NCBI RefSeq assembly: GCF_000143765.1
Contig: NZ_GL379771.1
Span: 434,001 to 498,000, forward strand
DNA length: 64,000 nt
Reading direction: 5' to 3'
Source of the DNA: Sphingobacterium spiritivorum ATCC 33861
GTDB taxonomy: Bacteria > Bacteroidota > Bacteroidia > Sphingobacteriales > Sphingobacteriaceae
Positions within the stretch are counted from its first letter, which is position 1, and every line of letters begins with the position of its first letter. A program made the position numbers and the translations under genes. The notes under the pieces were generated by a model that searched no databases, was not told where the DNA came from, and saw only the letters and a list, made by a program, of their open reading frames with translations. Below are positions 41,794-51,897 of this stretch, in pieces.

Positions 41794-42040
41794 TTTTCTT
41801 TGTTTATAAAATGTCCTAAGAGTAGGAGGTTTTACTTAATGTGATACACATAAGTACTCAATTTATTCTAAAATCCCTGATAATAAAGATTTTTTTAAAT
41901 AGTATTACGAAAGAAAAACTAAAACCTACTAATAAAACTTTTAAATAAAAAAGAAAGAACCGTGCCAAGCTTTTTTTTTCACATTATTTTAACATATAGC
42001 ACATTATTCATCATTAATTTTACTACCTTCGAGCCATCAA
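41794..42040. other. Gene-free region upstream of the TPP riboswitch
   Basis: The DNA is AT-rich, with no gene. It holds the divergent promoters for the amidohydrolase (minus) and the thiamine receptor (plus). TACCTTCG at 42024-42031 is one mismatch from TAnnTTTG and lies 10 bases before the riboswitch, so it is a likely -7 element. Confidence 0.5.
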
Positions 42041-42144
42041 ATAGGGGTGCCTTGTTCCATGAACACGAAGTAAGGCTGAGATTATACCCAACAAGAGAAT
42101 TCTTGTGCACCTGATCCAGATAATGCTGGCGGAGGGAAAAGGTT
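42041..42144 (+). promoter_or_regulatory. TPP (THI-box) riboswitch
   Basis: The conserved thi-box parts are in order: AGGGGTGCC (42043-42051), GGCTGAGATTATACCC (42074-42089), a variable stem (ACAAGAGAATTCTTGT), ACCTGATCCAGATAATGCTGGCGGAGGGAA-type block (about 42109-42138). I give only the outline of the last block here: CTGATCC, then GATAATGCTGGCG, then AGGGAA. Thiamine diphosphate should repress the TonB receptor gene that begins about 75 bases downstream. Confidence 0.93.
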
Positions 42145-42215
42145 AGTTAAATTGTAACACTGTTGTAGCCCCTTTCAATAGTTTGTTTAACTCAAAAAAA
42201 TTCATCTTTATTATC

Positions 42216-44651
42216 ATGATGAGATCATTAATCATTGTTCTGTGGCTCTGTACACTCACAACTGTCACTGTTGCACAGCAGACACTAACTGTAAAAGTGC
42301 AGGACAAATTAAAATCCACGGCACTTCAGGATGCCACCGTCACCCTAACCGGGCGTACCAAACAGACACTGACAAGCAACAGTGACGGTATCGTACAATT
42401 CACAAATCTGCAGTCTGATGACTACGTTATTAAAGTGAGCTATATTGGCTACAACGCTGTACAACAAACAGTTCGTGCAGGACAACAGACACAAATCACG
42501 ATTGAAATAGAACCCCGTTCCATTCATACGGAAGAGGTACTGGTACAGGCTACCCGTGCACGAAACAACGCTGCAACAACGTATAAAAATCTGAGTAAAG
42601 AAGATATTGCAAAGAATAATCTGGGGCAGGATATCCCTTACCTGCTGGATCAGACACCTTCGGTAGTCGTCGGGTCGGATGCCGGGGCAGGTATAGGATA
42701 TACGAATATGACGATAAGAGGATCTGACAACCAACGTATAAATGTAACATTGAACGGTATCCCGCTGAATGATGCTGAAAGTATGGGTTCATTTTTTGTA
42801 AATCTGCCTGACTTTGCATCTTCTGTAGAGAATATTCAGATACAACGCGGAATCGGGACATCCACTAACGGAGCCGGGTCATTTGGTGCATCTCTCAATA
42901 TTCAATCGAATACTTTAGAAGAAAATCCATATGTAGAACTTAATAATTCATTCGGATCCTACAACTCGTGGAAAAACACACTGAAGATCGGATCGGGACT
43001 TATCAATAATAAGTTTGCATTCAATGCCAGGTTATCGCGCATCCTGAGTGATGGTTATATCGAACGTGCTTCTTCGGACTTAAAATCCTTCTATATCGAT
43101 GGAGGATACTACAGCAAAAAGCATATTGTCAAAGCAATAGTCTTTTCGGGTAAGGAAAAGACCTATCAGGCCTGGTATGGTACGCCAGAGCCGTTAATTA
43201 AGGGTAATCGTGCAGCTCTGGGTGATTATGCAATTGCAATGGAATTGTCCAAACCGGAGGATATCGATCGTCTGCTGCAGGCAGATCGCCGTTACAATAT
43301 CTATACATATGATAACCAGACGGACAATTATACCCAGACGCATCATCAGTTACATTACACCTATTTCATAAATGACCAGCTGACCCTGAATACCGCTCTT
43401 CACTACACACGTGGAGCCGGTTACTATGAGGAATTTAAAGAAAATGACAAGTTGGTCAAATATGGACTGCCCGACATCACAATCGGTAATACGACATACA
43501 AGAAAACAGATCTTATCCGTCGCCGCTGGCTGGATAATTATTTCTACGGAGCAACCTACTCACTGAACTACAATCCAAGCAACGACCTTAAATTTACACT
43601 GGGTGGCGCATACAATCAGTACAAAGGTGATCACTACGGACAGGTGATGTGGGCCAGGTATGATACCGTAAGTACTCCCGGATATAAATACTATGCAGGC
43701 GATGCACAAAAAAATGATCTGAGTCTGTTTTTGAAAACAGATTATCAGATCGGCAACTGGCTGTTGATGGCTGATGTACAATACCGTAATATAGACTACA
43801 AGATCCGCGGAAATGATGACAAGATCAAAAACATGGATTTTCATTCTACATTCAACTTTGTCAATCCAAAGGTTGGCTTTACTTACCTGATTAATTCAAT
43901 ATCCAATGTATACGCTTCCTATGCCTACGGTAGTAAAGAACCGGTACGTAAGGATTTTGTAGAGAATACCAGCGGTATAGATCCTAAGCCTGAGAAAATG
44001 CAGGACGTGGAGTTTGGATACCGTCTTCGAAATGAATACTTAAATATCGGCATAAATGGCTATGGTATGTTTTACAAAGATCAGCTTATCCCTACAGGAG
44101 CTATTAACGATGTAGGATCTGCTATCCGCCAGAATGTACCGGACAGTTACCGGATAGGACTTGAATTTGACGGTGCATGGCGTATTTCCGATCAGTTTAC
44201 ATGGAAAGCAACTGCCGGTCTGAGTCAGAATAAGATTAAAAATTTTGTGGAGTATCTGGGCGAAGAGACTATACAGTATAAAAAGACTAATATTGCCTTG
44301 TCCCCTTCCGCTATCCTTTCAAATGAACTAGCCTACAGTCCGATAACACCGTTGACTTTTGCACTTACATCCAAGTATGTATCCAGACAGTATCTGGACA
44401 ATTCTTCTGCGAAAGAAAGAAGTATTGACGCGTTCTTTGTCAACAATCTTCGCACCTATTATACGTTCAGTATGTGGGGAATACAGAAAATTGACCTGAG
44501 TCTGAGTATCAATAATATTTTCAATGAAAGATATGAAACCAGCGGATATACCTGGGGCTACCTGGATGATAATAAAGATCGTCTTTATTATAACTTCTAC
44601 ACACCACAGGCAACGACTAATTTTATGCTGGGACTTAATGTCAGATTTTAG
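42216..44651 (+). CDS. TonB-dependent receptor, probable thiamine transporter
   Basis: This 811-residue outer-membrane receptor has a signal peptide (IIVLWLCTLTTVTVAQQ), a CarboxypepD_reg-like domain (about 25-105), a plug (DIPYLLDQTPSVVVGSDAGAGIGYTNMTIRGSDNQRINVTLNGIPLNDAES) and a long barrel ending NFMLGLNVRF. The TPP riboswitch directly upstream implies uptake of thiamine or a precursor, as predicted earlier for Bacteroidota THI-box-regulated receptors (OMR1). I chose the ATG at 42216; the frame extends to a TTG at 42183. No inner-membrane thiamine transporter (PnuT) is adjacent. Confidence 0.9.
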   Translation: MMRSLIIVLWLCTLTTVTVAQQTLTVKVQDKLKSTALQDATVTLTGRTKQTLTSNSDGIVQFTNLQSDDYVIKVSYIGYNAVQQTVRAGQQTQITIEIEPRSIHTEEVLVQATRARNNAATTYKNLSKEDIAKNNLGQDIPYLLDQTPSVVVGSDAGAGIGYTNMTIRGSDNQRINVTLNGIPLNDAESMGSFFVNLPDFASSVENIQIQRGIGTSTNGAGSFGASLNIQSNTLEENPYVELNNSFGSYNSWKNTLKIGSGLINNKFAFNARLSRILSDGYIERASSDLKSFYIDGGYYSKKHIVKAIVFSGKEKTYQAWYGTPEPLIKGNRAALGDYAIAMELSKPEDIDRLLQADRRYNIYTYDNQTDNYTQTHHQLHYTYFINDQLTLNTALHYTRGAGYYEEFKENDKLVKYGLPDITIGNTTYKKTDLIRRRWLDNYFYGATYSLNYNPSNDLKFTLGGAYNQYKGDHYGQVMWARYDTVSTPGYKYYAGDAQKNDLSLFLKTDYQIGNWLLMADVQYRNIDYKIRGNDDKIKNMDFHSTFNFVNPKVGFTYLINSISNVYASYAYGSKEPVRKDFVENTSGIDPKPEKMQDVEFGYRLRNEYLNIGINGYGMFYKDQLIPTGAINDVGSAIRQNVPDSYRIGLEFDGAWRISDQFTWKATAGLSQNKIKNFVEYLGEETIQYKKTNIALSPSAILSNELAYSPITPLTFALTSKYVSRQYLDNSSAKERSIDAFFVNNLRTYYTFSMWGIQKIDLSLSINNIFNERYETSGYTWGYLDDNKDRLYYNFYTPQATTNFMLGLNVRF

Positions 44652-44685
44652 ATACTTCGCTCTTTAGCATCCTGTGAACATGAAT

Positions 44686-44729
44686 AAAAGAGGGGTTATT
44701 TTCCAGTGGAAAATAACCCCTCTTTTATA
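44686..44729. terminator. Bidirectional terminator between the thiamine receptor and the ATPase gene
   Basis: A 19-bp perfect stem (44686-44704 with 44708-44726) has a 3-base loop and A/T-rich edges on both sides. It separates two convergent genes. Confidence 0.93.
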
Positions 44730-44731
44730 TC

Positions 44732-47700
44732 TTAATTGCCTTTGATAGCCCGGATTATTCCTTCCAGATTCTCATTAAATTCCAACAGTTGTGCAAAGAC
44801 TTTATCATCTTTGGCCATACCGCCATGTTTATTATTCTTTCTGAAAATTTCACGGATCTCGTCCAGTCGCTGCTGCTCCTTATCCGAGATCAATCCCGCC
44901 ACCTCTTTTAGTTTCAGAAGATTTGATTCTGTATCTGCAGTAAGGGTCTGTGATTCACTTTCATAATGTGCCAGAATCAACTGGTCAATCTCTTTATCAT
45001 TCATCATGGGTAATACAGGAGCAACCAGCTTGCTCATATTACGGTAAGATCCCTGCATTTTGAAAGCAGGTTCGATCCGGTAACTGTCCTGCATAGCTGC
45101 ACTCTGAATATACTGCTGATTGACACGAATCACGATATCTCTGATTTTAAGGATATGTCTTAACACATGTATAAAATCATCAATCTCTTGCTTCAGGTAG
45201 TTGCCTTCCAGATCCGGAAGTTGCTCACTCCCCTGCTGCACATACCCGGTCAAAGCATAAAAATCCTCAAAAGATTTACCTGCTATTTTTTCCAGATACG
45301 GATTTTCAATGGCAGCATTTTCAATAAGGCTCAGATTAAATAAATGTGCTGTATCGCCTATTACATCTCCCAGATTGTAGACATCTGCTCTGTTTGCCAA
45401 CATATCCGGAATCTGAAATTTGGAACCACTTTCAGTATACGGATTCCCTGCCATAACGATACAGAATCGTTTACCCCGCAGATCATAGGTTTTGCTCTCA
45501 CCATCAAAGATGCCGTCTATTTTACGCTGTCCGTCTGCCAGAGAGATAAACTTCTGCAGGAATTCAGCACTCAGATGCTGAATATCATCCAGATAGAGCA
45601 TAACATTATCGGCCATTTCAAACGAAAGGTTTATCTTTTTCAGTTCTTCCCTTTCACCCGATGTTTTAGCTTCAACAGGATCTATCGAAGTAATAGAGTG
45701 GCCGATAGTCGGTCCGTTGACTTTCACAAAATGTAAGCCCAGAATCTTCGCCAGGTATTCCATCAATGTTGTCTTTCCGTATCCCGGAGGAGAGATAAGC
45801 AGCAACATACCCATACGGGCAGTACGCTTATTATCTCCCGCAGCACCTAGCTGTTTGGCAAGATTATTTCCGATCAAAGGAAAGTAAACCTCATTGATCA
45901 GTTTATTTCTTACAAATGAAGTCAGCACTTTCGGCTCAAATTCATTGATCTTCAGTTGTTTTTCATACGACTTCCCAAGTTCATCCTTCCACTTGGAAAA
46001 GGCTTCAAAACGGGGAACACTTACTGCTGCAAAATTTTCGAGTTTCTCTATAAACTGATGGTAATCCAGGGTATAGATCCCCTGATCGAGAATCGGATGA
46101 TTGCCCTTTAATCCCGCGATCACTGCTGTATCTTTCGCATAAATCCATTCGTACGATTCTTTTGGAAACAACAGAATTGTAGCCGCTTCTTCGAGATATT
46201 TTCGGTCAGCCTCAAATTTGACATGCTCATCAACAAAAGAATGCAGCCAGTTCAGGATAAGATAAAAACGATCCAAAAGATTAAATTGTGCATGATCCAG
46301 ATCTGCTTCAAATGCTTTTAACTGTTTTTTCTCTTCCAGAAACCGTACAAATGCCTGCTGCAACAGGTGAGCGGATTCACTCATCGCAAATTTATCATAC
46401 CTGACAAATGTTCTAAAAAGATAAGTAGCCACCTTTTGCTTCTCTTCGTGCTCTAATGCCACAGGAGCTTTCCAATTTTTTAATCTGAAAAGGATATCAT
46501 CGATCACCGACTGAAAGCGGTTTGTCTGTGGAAATGTCTTTAACACCGTTCCTGCACTATGGATCAATGCAGTTAATTTCTGAAGTTCATCTTCTGCTAA
46601 ACTATGCCAGAATATACAGGCCACAGATCGCACATGTACATCATATCGCAGCAGGTCCAGCTTGTCATCCATCTGCTTGATGACGGTATACAATTGCAGC
46701 GCATCCGCATTGTGTACTCCTTTGATGTAGGATTCCGTATATTTTTGTTCAACATACTGATTAATAAACTGCTCCGCGTTAAAATCAAGCTGTCCTGAGG
46801 CCTTGAACGCCTGATAAGCCAGATATTCAGCACGGTAGACTACTGCATTTTCAGAGACCACTTCCTGATCCCATACATCCTGATAGGAGGCCAGTTCTAT
46901 ATTTTTGACCGGCTGATAAAATCCTGTACCCGTAAGGTGATAAAACAGTTCATTCTGCTTCCTTAGTAAAGTAAGACTGAGAGATTGATTGTTTACTGTG
47001 AACTTATGTTTACCTAATGCAATGATATTTTCCCCGTCTACATATAGCTCAGACTTATCACGAAGTGTACGTAACGCATCTTCCTGAGATTTTTTAAGCT
47101 GATTTTCCAGATTTTCTGCTTTGGAGACATCCTGTAGTGTATGCAGTTCGGAAACCAGCTGACGTACTTTGTCAATCATCAGATCTGATGCATAGAAACT
47201 CAGAATATCCTCCCGGGAGGCTAGCGTTTTTGATTTGTTTTCAATATTTTTCAATACCCTTAAGCCGATCTGTTCCAGCGAGGAAGTCCGTTTATTGATC
47301 TGCTCGACCAATTGCTCTTTTTTCGTATTGAACGCCTTTATGATCTCATCTCTTTTATCCGCTATCTTAAGTGCAAAATCATCAAAGCCTGAAAACTTGC
47401 TTTCCAGTTCTTCCAGCTGCACTACTATTTTGGTGTAGTAGCTATCTGCCTTTTCGGCAGATGTAGACAACTCCAGATAGTTTACAACGGATTGCTCCAG
47501 CAAGGTCAGTTGAGCCGAAAATTCGGCAACAGCTTCCTGACTCTTAAGTGTATTGAGCTTACGTGTCAGCTGTGCCCGTACCTCATTAAGCATAGAGAAT
47601 ATAACCGAAATCTTCTCTACGATTTTAGTGGTCTGCGTAGCATCTTCTATCTTGAGACTATTCAGAATATCAATCAATAATTCAAGATCTCCGGAGATCG

Positions 47701-49570
47701 TGCCATTGGATTCTTCGATTGCCTGTGCATCAAACACTTTTGTGATAGCATCGACTTTTACTCTCTGGTCATTGACTTTTGCTTCGTATGGAGCCAGGGC
47801 TTCTTCACGCAATAAGAAAGCAACAGTTTTATCTGATAAGTCGGTAATAATTGTCCCTAATTTTTCTGACAGCTTATCGACAGCAGCCAAATCAATGTAT
47901 CTCACATTCTTGAGATCAATAATTTCTCCCTGCAGTCTGCGCGCATTTGACAGATGTAACACGAGCTGATCCAGTGATTCGTATACTGTACTGTTTACAC
48001 TAAAGATCAGTTCTTCCAGTTTCCCGGAAGTCGCCAGCATGACTTCTTCTGCATGCCTGCGCTGCGCCTGTACTTTGACAAACTCGTCAATAGCGGTATT
48101 GGCCACTTCCCTGATCTGCGTCAAAGGTGCACCTATATCCATCAATGCATCATCGTGTACCCAGAAATAGGAATCCAGCAGTGCATTAGACTTTTTAAGA
48201 ATATCTTCGTAAAGGCCCTCGTAAGAATCTTCCTTATTCACCAGTTGTACCACTTCCTGAGCTTCCGCCATCGCCTGTACAATCTGTTTATTGCCTACTT
48301 TATACAGAGGATCATCCTTACGGGATTCATTTTCCTTCAGTACGGCCATATATGGCGTTTCCCATATCTGCACCTGATGATGTCGGGTAGCTTCGGCTTC
48401 GGTACGAAAATAAATGAGACTCCCGTCTTTGAAGATGGTAAATCCGTTACAGATAATCGGTGTCTCTACAGATTGCTGTATGATATTGTACGACATCAGG
48501 ATATAAGTATTGCTCTTATCCTGAACAAAGACATACAGAAAATCTTCTCCGTTCGGAGAAGCGATCTTTCTCAGAAATTGTACATCATCCAGCTGTGCAT
48601 CAAATGTCTTGTTTGTTCCATTCTGCAGATAGTATCCGTTAGAAAAGATTATCCCCTGATTATCAGGCAGCAGGATGGCCGATTCATTGAGAGACCTGAG
48701 ATTGACAACTTCTTTGGTTCTGAGGTTGAAAATAAAGGCTCTGAATTCTTCCTGATAGGGTTTGATACGGATAGCAATCAGGTTGCCCAGATCGGCATAA
48801 TAGTATTCTGCATCATCAAGCTGCTGATCGAGATTTGTTACTTTCTCCGAGTAAATTCCTTTGCCACTATCTGTATTGTTCTCTATTTTGAAGGTAATAT
48901 CTCCATGCAGTGCTTCTATAAAGACCTTATCCAGAATGGAGATATGAGGAAATTTCCCCAATCTTCTGTCTTCAAGTGTAGTTTTTATCCATTCAAATTC
49001 ATGCTGAGCGGGCTTTTTGACTTCATGTATACTTCTGTCATCCTGATAATGCAGCTTTCCATCTTTGATCAGCCATTTAAAGGCTTTCAGATCGTCCGCA
49101 TTCTTACTCGTCTGAAATATCATATACAGATAGTTCTCTGTACGGCGGAATTTGGAAAAGATAGAATCCCGATAATATTTGTACAGATTCTGATAATCTG
49201 CCACAAAATCAGGATCATTAATAAGATCTAAGGACTGTGCTACGAACTGATCATTCTCAAAGAGATATATACTGAATACATCATTCAGTTGTATTTCAGT
49301 ACGCAATCCAAAATGTACATTATAGCCAAAAATACAGAGCTTATCAAAAGCAATAATCCCGCGCGCCACACAATTATTATCGGTCGTGATTCTTTGATTG
49401 GCTTTCAACACAAAACTGGTGGAATTAAAAACTTCCTTTCTGGCCTGATTCAATTTCCGCAACCTCGCGGAAAGATCTTCCTGCTGAGTCAGAAGACGCT
49501 TTCTTATGATTTCGTAAGCCCCTGAATCCAATGTATTGGTATGTTGTTGAAAATCTTTTTTTTCTTCCAT
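44732..49570 (-). CDS. Giant AAA+ ATPase (DUF3686, 'DNA repair ATPase')
   Basis: This is a 1612-residue cytosolic protein. The first 450 residues are a beta-rich domain (ITTDNNCVARGIIAFDKLCIFGYNVHFG ...). A long coiled-coil/helical section follows to about 850, with repeated Glu/Lys/Leu heptads. A mixed region comes next, and then an AAA+ module with Walker A PPGYGKTT (Lys1266), Walker B VMLYLDDIQHL and sensor-like FCIVMAGNPYTESGS. I recall this family as DUF3686, annotated 'DNA repair ATPase' on weak grounds. The gene is the last of a flotillin-PspA cluster, which suggests membrane work instead. There is no membrane segment. Confidence 0.85.
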   Translation of the reverse strand: MEEKKDFQQHTNTLDSGAYEIIRKRLLTQQEDLSARLRKLNQARKEVFNSTSFVLKANQRITTDNNCVARGIIAFDKLCIFGYNVHFGLRTEIQLNDVFSIYLFENDQFVAQSLDLINDPDFVADYQNLYKYYRDSIFSKFRRTENYLYMIFQTSKNADDLKAFKWLIKDGKLHYQDDRSIHEVKKPAQHEFEWIKTTLEDRRLGKFPHISILDKVFIEALHGDITFKIENNTDSGKGIYSEKVTNLDQQLDDAEYYYADLGNLIAIRIKPYQEEFRAFIFNLRTKEVVNLRSLNESAILLPDNQGIIFSNGYYLQNGTNKTFDAQLDDVQFLRKIASPNGEDFLYVFVQDKSNTYILMSYNIIQQSVETPIICNGFTIFKDGSLIYFRTEAEATRHHQVQIWETPYMAVLKENESRKDDPLYKVGNKQIVQAMAEAQEVVQLVNKEDSYEGLYEDILKKSNALLDSYFWVHDDALMDIGAPLTQIREVANTAIDEFVKVQAQRRHAEEVMLATSGKLEELIFSVNSTVYESLDQLVLHLSNARRLQGEIIDLKNVRYIDLAAVDKLSEKLGTIITDLSDKTVAFLLREEALAPYEAKVNDQRVKVDAITKVFDAQAIEESNGTISGDLELLIDILNSLKIEDATQTTKIVEKISVIFSMLNEVRAQLTRKLNTLKSQEAVAEFSAQLTLLEQSVVNYLELSTSAEKADSYYTKIVVQLEELESKFSGFDDFALKIADKRDEIIKAFNTKKEQLVEQINKRTSSLEQIGLRVLKNIENKSKTLASREDILSFYASDLMIDKVRQLVSELHTLQDVSKAENLENQLKKSQEDALRTLRDKSELYVDGENIIALGKHKFTVNNQSLSLTLLRKQNELFYHLTGTGFYQPVKNIELASYQDVWDQEVVSENAVVYRAEYLAYQAFKASGQLDFNAEQFINQYVEQKYTESYIKGVHNADALQLYTVIKQMDDKLDLLRYDVHVRSVACIFWHSLAEDELQKLTALIHSAGTVLKTFPQTNRFQSVIDDILFRLKNWKAPVALEHEEKQKVATYLFRTFVRYDKFAMSESAHLLQQAFVRFLEEKKQLKAFEADLDHAQFNLLDRFYLILNWLHSFVDEHVKFEADRKYLEEAATILLFPKESYEWIYAKDTAVIAGLKGNHPILDQGIYTLDYHQFIEKLENFAAVSVPRFEAFSKWKDELGKSYEKQLKINEFEPKVLTSFVRNKLINEVYFPLIGNNLAKQLGAAGDNKRTARMGMLLLISPPGYGKTTLMEYLAKILGLHFVKVNGPTIGHSITSIDPVEAKTSGEREELKKINLSFEMADNVMLYLDDIQHLSAEFLQKFISLADGQRKIDGIFDGESKTYDLRGKRFCIVMAGNPYTESGSKFQIPDMLANRADVYNLGDVIGDTAHLFNLSLIENAAIENPYLEKIAGKSFEDFYALTGYVQQGSEQLPDLEGNYLKQEIDDFIHVLRHILKIRDIVIRVNQQYIQSAAMQDSYRIEPAFKMQGSYRNMSKLVAPVLPMMNDKEIDQLILAHYESESQTLTADTESNLLKLKEVAGLISDKEQQRLDEIREIFRKNNKHGGMAKDDKVFAQLLEFNENLEGIIRAIKGN

Positions 49571-49695
49571 AAGATTAAAGTAGAAATCTTCGAATTATTT
49601 GATTTCTTTAAATTCTATTTCTCTACCATTTTGATAAAGAGTCTTCTCACCAGATAAAAAAGTATTAATAACCTCTTTCTAAATGAGTTGACAGA

Positions 49696-49742
49696 TTGTA
49701 TCCGGGCACTCCCTTCCGTAGAAAAATGCACCTCGGATACAA
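49696..49742. other. Long hairpin between flotillin and ATPase genes
   Basis: Perfect 9-bp arms (TTGTATCCG / CGGATACAA) enclose 29 bases. Without a T-run it is unlikely to be a full terminator. It may be an mRNA processing or stability element that sets different levels of flotillin and ATPase. Confidence 0.4.
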
Positions 49743-49755
49743 CATGTTTATGCTA

Positions 49756-51876
49756 TTAAAGTCCCAGCTTCTTATTTGATATACCCAGATTTCTGGCCAT
49801 TCCAAACAGCCTGTTTATAAACCCGGCATTTTCCTCATCATTGGATTCTTTTGCCGCCTGCTGCAGTTTGATCAATGCCGCAGAAACAGTCAGATTCTTG
49901 ATATCATTGGATGAGATACCATATTTATCAGCCAGCCCTTTGATCTTTTCGGCCAGATCTCCGTTACCATCAGGTCCTATCAGAGAGTTTTTGATATCCA
50001 ATGCATGTTTGGAGTTATCAATCAGATGATCAAATCCTTTGGAATTAGACACCTGACGGACAATATTTTCGAAGAACATCGTTTCGCCACCCACGATATC
50101 GATCTTCGCCGATTTGAGTGCTTCAGACAATACTGCGGACTGTGCATCAGCAATATCTTTCTGAATATGGATATGCGCCAGTTCAACATCTTTTTCCTTC
50201 TGCAACTGCAATTTGAATTCTTCATGCTCTTTACCTACACCATCCAGCTTCTTCATCGCTTCAGCTTTTTCCTCTATACCGGATGCTTCCGCCAATGCTT
50301 TCTCACGTACCACTTCCGCCTGCATTAAACCTTCCTTACGCATTGCTTCAGCTTTCTTCTCAATAACCATCGCTGCAGCTGTTCCCTGGCGCTCTTCTGC
50401 TTCGGCCTTAGCGATCATTACCTCTGCCTCAGAAAGACCGATTGCAGCCTCTTCTTTTGCCTGTGCCTCAGCAATGATCTTTCTTGCTTCTGCTTCTTTT
50501 GAAGACGCTTCTTTTTTAGCTTCCGCTTCAATCAGCAATTCCTGTGCTTTTTTCTCTGCAATTTTACGTGCCGCTTCCGCATCGATGACTTTTTTCTCTG
50601 CTTCCTGTTCTGCCGCTATTTTAGCAGCTTCAGCAGCTTTTACTGTAGCAATTAATTTTTCTTCTGCTTCCTGCGACGCCAGAATGACACCGGCTTGTTT
50701 CTTACGCTCCACCTCACGGAATACTTCCAGATCTTTCACCCCTTGTTGTTCTTCTATTACCCCTTTCTCTAATTGTACACGTTCCTTGATGACATTTTGT
50801 ATACCTTTTTTCTCGGTCTCAATAGAACGCTCTTTGTCAATCTGGGCCAATGTCACAATACGCAGGCGCTCTGTCTCTTCGAGTGCACGGTCTTTCTCTA
50901 CACGCTCTGTTTCTACAGCATCTGTACGCAGCTTATTCTTTTCTGCAATAATGATCTGACGGAGTTTATTTTCTTCCTGCACAGCTAAGGATTCTTCTGT
51001 CGAAATGCGGACCGTTTCGGATTTCAAGCGTTCTTCTTCCCGTACTTTAGCGATCTCCGCCTCTTCCCGTGCGCGGATATTGTCAATTTCCCTCTTCTGG
51101 CGTTCTTCTTTTTCTGCCAGTTGACGATCCAGCTCCAAGATCGCTTCACGTGCTTCTACATTTTGTTTTTTGATCACCTTTTCTTCTTCACGACGAATCA
51201 GATTGGCATTCATATTTTGTTTAGCCGTCAATTCAGTGATCTTTTTGATACCTTCCGAGTCCAGTATATTCTCAGGACTCATAAACTTGAGTTCCGTCTG
51301 TTCAAGGTAATCAATCGCACAGTCATCCAGGATATAACCATTCAGATCTGTACCAATGATATTAAGGATTTCATCTCTAAACTCGCGACGTGCTTCATAA
51401 AGCTCAATAAAGTCAAACTTTTTCCCGACAGTCTTCAATGCTTCTGAAAACTTCGATTCAAAAATACTTTTTAGGGTCTCCGGATCACTGGCTCGGTCAC
51501 AGCCCAGGTTCTGCGCGACATTGATCACATCGTCGACGGACTTATTGACCCGGACAAAAAAGGCAACCTTTATATCTGCACGGATATTATCCTTACAGAT
51601 CAGCCCTTCATGCTGCATACGGCTAATCTCAATCTTCTTCACAGAGATATCCATGATTTCCATCTTATGAAAGACCGGAATGACATACATCCCCTTATTG
51701 AAAGCGACTTTTGTACCCCCGATACCTGTCCTGACAATAGCTTTCCCCTGCGGGATTTTTTTGTAGAACATGCTCAGGATAATGAAAAAGGCAAAGATCA
51801 GGAAAAAGACTATACCGATACCCAGGAGGACCACCATAGTCAATCCATCTATAAATAAAAGTGTATTACTAGTCAT
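49756..51876 (-). CDS. Flotillin-like SPFH/band 7 protein (YqiK-like)
   Basis: This 706-residue protein has an N-terminal membrane helix (residues about 12-37, LTMVVLLGIGIVFFLIFAFFIILSMFY), an SPFH/band-7 domain (about 40-220), and a very long Glu/Ala/Lys-rich coiled coil of flotillin repeats (about 225-580). A C-terminal oligomerisation part follows. Flotillins make membrane microdomains and often pair with NfeD/OB-fold proteins. The next gene upstream encodes such a partner, 21 bases away. Homology is to YqiK of E. coli, which is likewise linked to YqiJ. Confidence 0.93.
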   Translation of the reverse strand: MTSNTLLFIDGLTMVVLLGIGIVFFLIFAFFIILSMFYKKIPQGKAIVRTGIGGTKVAFNKGMYVIPVFHKMEIMDISVKKIEISRMQHEGLICKDNIRADIKVAFFVRVNKSVDDVINVAQNLGCDRASDPETLKSIFESKFSEALKTVGKKFDFIELYEARREFRDEILNIIGTDLNGYILDDCAIDYLEQTELKFMSPENILDSEGIKKITELTAKQNMNANLIRREEEKVIKKQNVEAREAILELDRQLAEKEERQKREIDNIRAREEAEIAKVREEERLKSETVRISTEESLAVQEENKLRQIIIAEKNKLRTDAVETERVEKDRALEETERLRIVTLAQIDKERSIETEKKGIQNVIKERVQLEKGVIEEQQGVKDLEVFREVERKKQAGVILASQEAEEKLIATVKAAEAAKIAAEQEAEKKVIDAEAARKIAEKKAQELLIEAEAKKEASSKEAEARKIIAEAQAKEEAAIGLSEAEVMIAKAEAEERQGTAAAMVIEKKAEAMRKEGLMQAEVVREKALAEASGIEEKAEAMKKLDGVGKEHEEFKLQLQKEKDVELAHIHIQKDIADAQSAVLSEALKSAKIDIVGGETMFFENIVRQVSNSKGFDHLIDNSKHALDIKNSLIGPDGNGDLAEKIKGLADKYGISSNDIKNLTVSAALIKLQQAAKESNDEENAGFINRLFGMARNLGISNKKLGL

Positions 51877-51897
51877 TGGTTAATTTGGTTTTAGTGA

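Noticed and set aside
48053..49231. A 392-codon plus-strand frame opposite the giant ATPase gene
   Set aside because: It lies fully antisense to a clear coding sequence, has low-complexity aromatic-rich translation, no start signal and no recognisable motif. It is a shadow of the ATPase codon usage.
50213..50959. A 248-codon Ser/Ala-rich plus-strand frame
   Set aside because: It is the antisense of the Glu/Ala/Lys coiled coil of the flotillin gene; such repeats always give long open complementary frames.
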